Shown in pieces: positions 58,537 to 64,000 of a DNA stretch of 64,000 nt. The position numbers and the translations under genes were made by a program. The DNA comes from Pseudomonas fluorescens (GTDB lineage Bacteria > Pseudomonadota > Gammaproteobacteria > Pseudomonadales > Pseudomonadaceae). Under the pieces are notes generated by a model. It saw nothing but the letters and a program-made list of their open reading frames with translations. It was not told the DNA's origin and did not search any database. The DNA lies in NCBI RefSeq assembly GCF_040448305.1, contig NZ_CP148752.1, positions 6,053,501-6,117,500 of the forward strand. Direction: 5' to 3'. Each line of letters begins with the position of its first letter. The first letter of the stretch is position 1.

Positions 58537-58949
58537 CACATCACCGTCCGTTTAACAAAGGAGGTGGCGAGCGGCAGCTTTGCAGCAGCCAGGGCGAAAG
58601 CCTCACGCGCCAGCTCTTCAGAAACACCCTCGATTTCATACAGGACTTTGCCTGGCTGAATCTGGGCAACCCAGTATTCGACGTTACCCTTACCTTTACC
58701 CATCCGAACTTCGAGTGGCTTCTTGGAAATAGGCTTGTCCGGGAATACACGGATCCAGATCTTGCCGCCACGTTTTACGTGACGGGTCAGAGCACGACGC
58801 GCTGACTCGATCTGACGAGCGGTGAGACGACCACGAGCAACAGACTTCAGCGCGAACTCGCCGAAGCTGACTTTGCTACCGCGCAATGCCAGGCCACGGT
58901 TGTGACCAGTCATTTGCTTGCGGAACTTCGTACGCTTTGGTTGCAACAT
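58536..58949 (-). CDS. rplP: 50S ribosomal protein L16
   Basis: 137 residues, [20 protein letters not shown] start; [20 protein letters not shown] and [20 protein letters not shown] are signatures. It positions A-site tRNA. Confidence 0.98.
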
Positions 58950-58961
58950 TTGGCGTACCCC

Positions 58962-59648
58962 TTACTTAGCAGCTTTTTTACGAGGCGCTGGTGCTTGTGG
59001 TTTCAGTTCTTCTTGGCGACCACCAATTACTTCGCCTTTGAAGATCCAAACCTTTACACCGATCACACCGTAAGTGGTGTGAGCTTCGTAGTTGGCATAG
59101 TCGATGTCGGCACGCAGGGTGTGCAATGGCACACGACCTTCGCGATACCATTCAGTACGTGCGATTTCAGCACCGCCGAGACGACCGCTCACTTGGATTT
59201 TGATGCCTTTGGCACCAATGCGCATGGCGTTCTGTACGGCGCGCTTCATAGCGCGACGGAACATTACACGACGCTCCAGCTGCTGAGCTACGCTCTGCGC
59301 AACCAGCATACCGTCGAGCTCCGGCTTGCGGATCTCTTCGATATTGATGTGCACAGGCACACCCATTTGCTTGGTCAGGTCCTGACGCAGTTTCTCAACA
59401 TCTTCACCTTTCTTCCCGATAACGATACCTGGACGAGCGGTGTGGATGGTGATACGTGCAGTTTGGGCCGGACGATGGATATCGATACGGCTTACGGACG
59501 CGCTTTTTAGTTTGTCTTGGAGATACTCACGCACCTTCAGATCTGCGAGCAAATAGTCCGCATAAGTCCGACCGTCTGCGTACCAGACGGAGGTGTGCTC
59601 CTTGACGATTCCCAGGCGAATGCCAATGGGATGTACTTTCTGACCCAT
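58962..59648 (-). CDS. rpsC: 30S ribosomal protein S3
   Basis: 228 residues from ATG 59648 (MGQKVHPIGIRLGIVKEHTS); the frame is open further up through rplV but that part is not S3. KH domain with GIVIGKKGEDVEKLRQDL. It lines the mRNA entry channel. Confidence 0.98.
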   Translation of the reverse strand: MGQKVHPIGIRLGIVKEHTSVWYADGRTYADYLLADLKVREYLQDKLKSASVSRIDIHRPAQTARITIHTARPGIVIGKKGEDVEKLRQDLTKQMGVPVHINIEEIRKPELDGMLVAQSVAQQLERRVMFRRAMKRAVQNAMRIGAKGIKIQVSGRLGGAEIARTEWYREGRVPLHTLRADIDYANYEAHTTYGVIGVKVWIFKGEVIGGRQEELKPQAPAPRKKAAK

Positions 59649-59661
59649 CTCTTCGACTCCG

Positions 59662-59994
59662 TTACTTGTCAGCAACCTTGACAGTGATATGGCAAGACCG
59701 CTTGACGATGCGATCAGCACGGCCTTTGGCACGTGGCATGATGCGCTTCAGCGAACGCCCTTCGTTGACGAAAACGGTGCTGACCTTCAGGTCATCAACG
59801 TCTGCGCCTTCGTTATGCTCGGCGTTGGCTACGGCCGACTCCAGCACTTTCTTCATGATCTCGGCGGCTTTCTTACTGCTGAAAGCCAACAGGTTGAGCG
59901 CTTCGCCCACCTTCTTCCCGCGGATCTGGTCGGCGACCAAGCGGGCTTTCTGGGCGGAGATTCGAGCGCCCGACAACTTAGCGGCTACTTCCAT
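59662..59994 (-). CDS. rplV: 50S ribosomal protein L22
   Basis: 110 residues, [20 protein letters not shown] start, the tunnel hairpin region [20 protein letters not shown] near the end. It lines the peptide exit tunnel. Confidence 0.98.
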
Positions 59995-60005
59995 TTCCTA
60001 ACCCC

Positions 60006-60281
60006 TTAACGCTTGGCTTTCTTGTCTGCCACGTGCCCGCGATAAGTGCGGGTACCGGCGAACTCGCCCAGTTTGTGGCCGACCATGTCTTCGTTCACGA
60101 GAACTGGGACGTGCTGACGACCGTTGTGTACTGCGATGGTCAAACCGACCATTTGTGGCAGGATCATCGAACGACGCGACCAGGTTTTCACCGGTTTGCG
60201 ATCGTTCTTTTCCGCCGCCACTTCGATCTTCTTCAGTAGGTGAAGATCGATAAAAGGACCTTTTTTCAGAGAACGTGGCAC
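60006..60281 (-). CDS. rpsS: 30S ribosomal protein S19
   Basis: 91 residues, MPRSLKKGPFIDLHLLKKIE start and KLGEFAGTRTYRGHVADKK end. It lies in the small-subunit head beside S13. Confidence 0.98.
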   Translation of the reverse strand: MPRSLKKGPFIDLHLLKKIEVAAEKNDRKPVKTWSRRSMILPQMVGLTIAVHNGRQHVPVLVNEDMVGHKLGEFAGTRTYRGHVADKKAKR

Positions 60282-60297
60282 TGTCGTATCCCTCTAT

Positions 60298-61122
60298 TTA
60301 CTTGCGACGACGGACGATCATTTTGTCGGTACGCTTATTACCACGAGTCTTCGCGCCCTTAGTCGGGAAGCCCCATGGCGATACCGGATGACGACCACCA
60401 GAGGTACGACCTTCACCACCACCATGTGGGTGGTCAACCGGGTTCATGGCAACACCACGAACGGTTGGGCGAACGCCACGCCAGCGTTTGGCACCAGCTT
60501 TACCCAGCGAACGCAGGCTGTGCTCGGAGTTCGAGACTTCGCCCAGGGTCGCACGGCATTCAGCCAGGACTTTACGCATTTCACCGGAACGCAGACGCAG
60601 GGTAACGTACACGCCTTCACGAGCGATCAGCTGAGCCGAAGCACCAGCGGAACGAGCGATCTGAGCGCCTTTACCTGGCTTCAATTCGATGCCGTGTACG
60701 GTGCTACCAACTGGAATGTTGCGCAGTTGCAGAGCGTTGCCCGGCTTGATCGGTGCCAGGGCACCTGCGATCAGCTGGTCGCCAGCGCTCACGCCTTTAG
60801 GGGCGATGATGTAGCGACGCTCGCCATCTGCGTACAGCAGCAGAGCGATGTGAGCAGTACGGTTTGGATCGTATTCGATACGCTCGACAGTGGCAGAGAT
60901 GCCATCTTTGTCGTTGCGACGGAAGTCGACCAGACGATAATGCTGCTTATGACCACCACCGATGTGACGAGTGGTAATACGGCCATTGTTGTTACGACCA
61001 CCAGTCTTCGATTTCTTCTCGAGCAGCGGTGCGTGAGGAGCGCCTTTATGCAGCTCCTGGTTGACCACCTTGACCACAAAACGGCGGCCAGGGGAAGTCG
61101 GTTTGCATTTAACGATTGCCAT
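60298..61122 (-). CDS. rplB: 50S ribosomal protein L2
   Basis: 274 residues. SPGRRFVVKVVNQELHKGAP start; the peptidyl-transferase loop GVAMNPVDHPHGGGEGRT is intact with its conserved histidine. Required for subunit joining and peptide-bond formation. Confidence 0.98.
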   Translation of the reverse strand: MAIVKCKPTSPGRRFVVKVVNQELHKGAPHAPLLEKKSKTGGRNNNGRITTRHIGGGHKQHYRLVDFRRNDKDGISATVERIEYDPNRTAHIALLLYADGERRYIIAPKGVSAGDQLIAGALAPIKPGNALQLRNIPVGSTVHGIELKPGKGAQIARSAGASAQLIAREGVYVTLRLRSGEMRKVLAECRATLGEVSNSEHSLRSLGKAGAKRWRGVRPTVRGVAMNPVDHPHGGGEGRTSGGRHPVSPWGFPTKGAKTRGNKRTDKMIVRRRK

Positions 61123-61136
61123 GATGCACCCCTTCC

Positions 61137-61436
61137 TTACTCAGCACTGCTGCTGAAATCGAGATCTTGGCCTGGCTGAAGGGAGATAACTGCCTTCTTC
61201 CAGTCATTACGCTTGCCCAGACCGCGAGCAGTGCGCTTGCTCTTACCCAGAACATTCAGGGTAGTAACACGCTCTACTTTCACGCTGAACAGGCTTTCGA
61301 CGGCCTTCTTGATTTCCAGCTTGGTTGCGTCGGTAGCAACCTTGAAAACGAACTGGCCTTTCTTGTCTGCCAGAACCGTAGCCTTCTCGGAAACGTGCGG
61401 GCCAAGCAGAACTTTAAATACGCGTTCCTGGTTCAT
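61137..61436 (-). CDS. rplW: 50S ribosomal protein L23
   Basis: 99 residues, [20 protein letters not shown] start and [20 protein letters not shown] signature. The trigger factor and SRP dock on it. The ATG overlaps the rplD stop (ATGA). Confidence 0.98.
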
Positions 61437-62035
61437 CCCAGCAGCTCCTCGAATTTCTTCACGGCCGACACGGTGATCAACACCTTGTCGTATGCGATCA
61501 GACTAACTGGATCGGAACCTTGCACGTCACGTACATCTACGTGTGGCAGGTTACGAGCAGCCAGGTACAGGTTCTGATCAACAGCGTCGGACACGATCAG
61601 AACGTCGGTCAGGCTCATGTTGTTCAGTTTGCCCAGCAGGTCTTTGGTTTTCGGCGTTTCAACGGCGAAATCCTGAACCACGACCAGACGATCAGTACGC
61701 ACCAGCTCAGCAAGGATGGAACGCATTGCTGCGCGATACATCTTCTTGTTCAGCTTCTGGGAGTGATCCTGAGGACGAGCTGCGAAAGTGGTACCGCCGC
61801 CACGCCAGATTGGGCTACGGATAGTACCGGCACGAGCACGGCCAGTACCTTTCTGACGCCATGGGCGCTTACCGCCACCACGAACGTCGGAACGGGTCTT
61901 TTGCTGCTTGGAGCCCTGACGGCCGCCGGCCATGTAGGCCACGACTGCTTGGTGAACCAGCGTCTCGTTGAATTCGCCGCCAAATGTCAGTTCGGAAACT
62001 TCGATCGCTTGAGCGTCATTTACATTTAATTGCAT
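61433..62035 (-). CDS. rplD: 50S ribosomal protein L4
   Basis: 200 residues, [20 protein letters not shown] start and the tunnel loop [20 protein letters not shown]. In E. coli L4 also represses the S10 operon by attenuation through the rpsJ leader; the leader here is short (about 60 bases) and shows no matching elaborate structure. Confidence 0.98.
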
Positions 62036-62047
62036 GTCAGCTTCCCC

Positions 62048-62683
62048 TTAACCGCGAGCCTTGGCTGCTGGACGTACAACCAAGTTGCCGCCAGTAGCGC
62101 CAGGAACAGCGCCCTTGACCAACAACAGATTGCGTTCAGCGTCCACGCGCACTACTTCGAGGGACTGCACGGTCACGCGCTCAGCGCCCATATGACCGGA
62201 CATTTTTTTGCCCTTGAATACACGACCAGGAGTCTGGCACTGGCCGATAGAGCCTGGAACGCGGTGGGATACGGAGTTACCGTGGGTGTTATCTTGCCCG
62301 CGGAAATTCCAACGCTTGATCGTACCCTGGAAGCCTTTACCCTTGGACTGACCGGTTACATCAACCAGTTGACCAGCGGCGAAGATTTCAGCGTTGATCA
62401 GATCGCCGGCCTGGTACTCGCCTTCTTCAAGGCGGAATTCCATTACGGTACGACCGGCGGCAACGTTCGCTTTAGCGAAGTGGCCAGCCTGAGCTGCTGT
62501 TACACGCGAAGCACGACGCTCGCCGACAGTGACTTGCACTGCACGATAGCCATCGGTCTCTTCAGTTTTGAACTGGGTGACGCGATTCGGTTCGATCTCA
62601 ATGACCGTGACCGGAATGGAGACACCTTCTTCGGTGAAAATACGGGTCATACCGCATTTACGACCGACTACACCAATAGTCAT
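62048..62683 (-). CDS. rplC: 50S ribosomal protein L3
   Basis: 211 residues from ATG 62683 (MTIGVVGRKCGMTRIFTEEG); a longer frame to 62716 adds a non-conserved leader. GQSKGKGFQGTIKRWNFRGQ is diagnostic and contains the glutamine that is methylated by PrmB. Confidence 0.98.
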   Translation of the reverse strand: MTIGVVGRKCGMTRIFTEEGVSIPVTVIEIEPNRVTQFKTEETDGYRAVQVTVGERRASRVTAAQAGHFAKANVAAGRTVMEFRLEEGEYQAGDLINAEIFAAGQLVDVTGQSKGKGFQGTIKRWNFRGQDNTHGNSVSHRVPGSIGQCQTPGRVFKGKKMSGHMGAERVTVQSLEVVRVDAERNLLLVKGAVPGATGGNLVVRPAAKARG

Positions 62684-62763
62684 GTTGTAAACCTCATGAG
62701 TGTACGGGGCTTTCACCCGCTATGGCCGCCCATTTCAGAGCGTTACACGACTAAGACCGAGTC

Positions 62764-63075
62764 TTAGCCGAGGCTGATCTGCACTTCCACACCGGCCGCA
62801 AGATCAAGCTTCATAAGAGCATCAACGGTTTTATCCGTTGGCTGGACGATGTCCAGAACGCGCTTATGAGTACGGATCTCGTACTGGTCACGCGCGTCTT
62901 TGTTGACGTGCGGGGAGACCAGAACGGTGAACCGCTCTTTACGGGTAGGCAGTGGAATTGGACCACGCACTTGAGCACCAGTACGTTTCGCGGTTTCCAC
63001 GATTTCCTGGGTTGATTGGTCGATCAGGCGATGGTCGAAAGCCTTCAACCTGATACGGATTTGCTGATTTTGCAT
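62764..63075 (-). CDS. rpsJ: 30S ribosomal protein S10 (NusE)
   Basis: 103 residues, [20 protein letters not shown] start, [20 protein letters not shown] signature. Besides its ribosomal role S10 pairs with NusB in antitermination. First gene of the S10 unit, with a strong promoter and a short leader. Confidence 0.98.
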
Positions 63076-63137
63076 TGGATTTCAGACTCCGGCTGCTATT
63101 CCCACCGAGCGCAATACGCCCGTTAAAAGGAGGCGCA

Positions 63138-63166
63138 ATTCTATAGACGCCCCAGATGGGTGTCAA
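63138..63166 (-). promoter_or_regulatory. Sigma70 promoter of the S10 operon
   Basis: On the minus strand TTGACA (63166-63161), exactly 17 bases, TAGAAT (63143-63138). The -35 is consensus. It lies just behind the tuf terminator, so the S10 genes can be started separately from tuf. Confidence 0.75.
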
Positions 63167-63174
63167 CCCAATAA

Positions 63175-63201
63175 AAAAGCCCCCGCTGAGCGGGGGCTTT
63201 T
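63175..63201 (-). terminator. Terminator of tuf
   Basis: AAAAGCCCCCG and its complement form an 11-bp stem with a 5-base loop; the minus strand then reads TTTTTT. It separates tuf from rpsJ. Confidence 0.93.
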
Positions 63202-63232
63202 CAAAGCATCGAAGCTATCTCAAAAGAGATGC

Positions 63233-64000
63233 TTACTCGATGATTTTGGCTACGACGCCAGCGCCGACGGTACGACCGCCTTCACGGATAGCGAAACGCA
63301 GGCCGTCTTCCATTGCGATGGTCTTGATCAGGGTAACTTCCATCTGGATGTTATCACCTGGCATTACCATTTCAACGCCTTCTGGCAGCTGGCAGTTACC
63401 AGTCACGTCAGTAGTACGGAAGTAGAACTGTGGACGGTAGCCTTTGAAGAACGGAGTGTGACGACCGCCTTCTTCCTTGCTCAGAACGTAAACCTCTGCG
63501 GTGAACTTGGTGTGCGGCTTAACCGAACCTGGCTTAACCAGAACCTGGCCACGCTCAACGTCGTCACGCTTGGTACCACGCAGCAGAACGCCGCAGTTCT
63601 CGCCAGCACGACCTTCGTCGAGCAGCTTGCGGAACATTTCAACACCGGTGCAGGTGGTGGTGGTGGTGTCACGCAGACCAACGATTTCCAGTGCATCTTG
63701 AACGCGAACGATACCGCGCTCGATACGACCAGTCACAACAGTACCACGACCCGAGATCGAGAATACGTCTTCGATTGGCATCAGGAATGGCTTGTCGATA
63801 GCACGCTCTGGCTCTGGGATGTAGCTGTCCAGGGTTTCAACCAGTTTACGAACGGCAGTGGTGCCCATTTCGTTGTCGTCTTTGCCTTCCAGCGCCATAC
63901 GAGCCGAACCGATGATGATTGGAGTGTCATCGCCCGGGAAGTCGTAGGTGGACAGCAGGTCGCGAACTTCCATTTCGACCAGTTCCAGCAGCTCAGCGTC
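63233..64000 (-). CDS. tuf: Elongation factor Tu, C-terminal part (5' end beyond window)
   Basis: 255 residues of the C-terminal two thirds are visible; the frame is open to base 64000 (DAELLELVEMEVRDLLSTYD). The end of the GTPase domain has ALEGKDDNEMGTTAVRKLVE; domains 2 and 3 show SISGRGTVVTGRIERG, GVEMFRKLLDEGRAGENCGV, and KGYRPQFYFRTTDVTG up to the terminal VGAGVVAKIIE. EF-Tu carries aminoacyl-tRNA to the ribosome. It precedes the S10 operon, which fits the tufA position. Confidence 0.97.
   Translation of the reverse strand, partial: DAELLELVEMEVRDLLSTYDFPGDDTPIIIGSARMALEGKDDNEMGTTAVRKLVETLDSYIPEPERAIDKPFLMPIEDVFSISGRGTVVTGRIERGIVRVQDALEIVGLRDTTTTTCTGVEMFRKLLDEGRAGENCGVLLRGTKRDDVERGQVLVKPGSVKPHTKFTAEVYVLSKEEGGRHTPFFKGYRPQFYFRTTDVTGNCQLPEGVEMVMPGDNIQMEVTLIKTIAMEDGLRFAIREGGRTVGAGVVAKIIE

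Overview
The window is a chromosomal segment of a Pseudomonas, most likely of the P. fluorescens group. The evidence is a high-GC coding style, gene orders that match P. aeruginosa PAO1 blocks as I remember them (xseB-ispA-dxs through oprG, and ssb-uvrA-ftnA-katA-rplQ through tuf), and a dozen copies of the fluorescens-type REP palindrome with core GAGCGAGC(T/C)TGCTCGCGA, mostly as inverted doublets (REPINs). No phage, insertion sequence, CRISPR array, tRNA or rRNA was seen.

Layout. 1-1899 (minus): the first two genes of what looks like the alpha-2-macroglobulin (mag/yfa-type) operon, cut by the window edge. 2268-5384 (plus): xseB-ispA-dxs, isoprenoid precursor synthesis. 5537-8775: a BtuB-like TonB receptor facing a BtuF-like binding protein and a small membrane protein. 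8772-15631 (minus): ribA and the nrdR-ribD-ribE-ribBX-ribH-nusB-thiL-pgpA run, where many genes overlap by four bases and several start with GTG. 15759-17929 (plus): lipoprotein, methyltransferase, CnoX-type thioredoxin. 18508-21741 (plus): a putative zinc-uptake operon (ZrgA-like protein, ABC ATPase, permease, DUF3299 protein). 21962-24739: OprG/OmpW porin with an Anr-type box, convergent with two SDR-fold genes. 25047-36330: Lhr helicase, MscS channel, MFS pump and a ybhP-clsB-ybhN envelope-lipid operon. 36469-41890: alpha/beta hydrolase plus DUF3182, a GlxA-type regulator divergent from a cysteine hydrolase, and a DUF417 gene convergent with an RclR-like AraC regulator. 42053-49137: ssb, YajR-like MFS, uvrA, ftnA, katA.

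49375-64000 (minus): the ribosomal superoperon read from tuf (cut by the window edge) through S10 (rpsJ-rplCDWB-rpsS-rplV-rpsC-rplP-rpmC-rpsQ), spc (rplNXE-rpsNH-rplFR-rpsE-rpmD-rplO-secY-rpmJ) and alpha (rpsMKD-rpoA-rplQ). A tuf terminator, good sigma70 promoters before rpsJ and rpsM, a hairpin between rpmJ and rpsM, and a terminator after rplQ mark the transcription units. One unexplained 209-base gap with a perfect 13-bp hairpin lies between rpsN and rpsH.

Nothing here is an obvious new defence or biosynthetic system. The best leads are the DUF3182/hydrolase pair, the RclR/DUF417-like pair with two conserved-position cysteines, the alternating 11-mer at 2092-2137, the rpsN-rpsH leader, and a reductase-like protein that has lost its catalytic dyad. 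Assignments rest on reading the translated sequence and remembered families; no database search was run.
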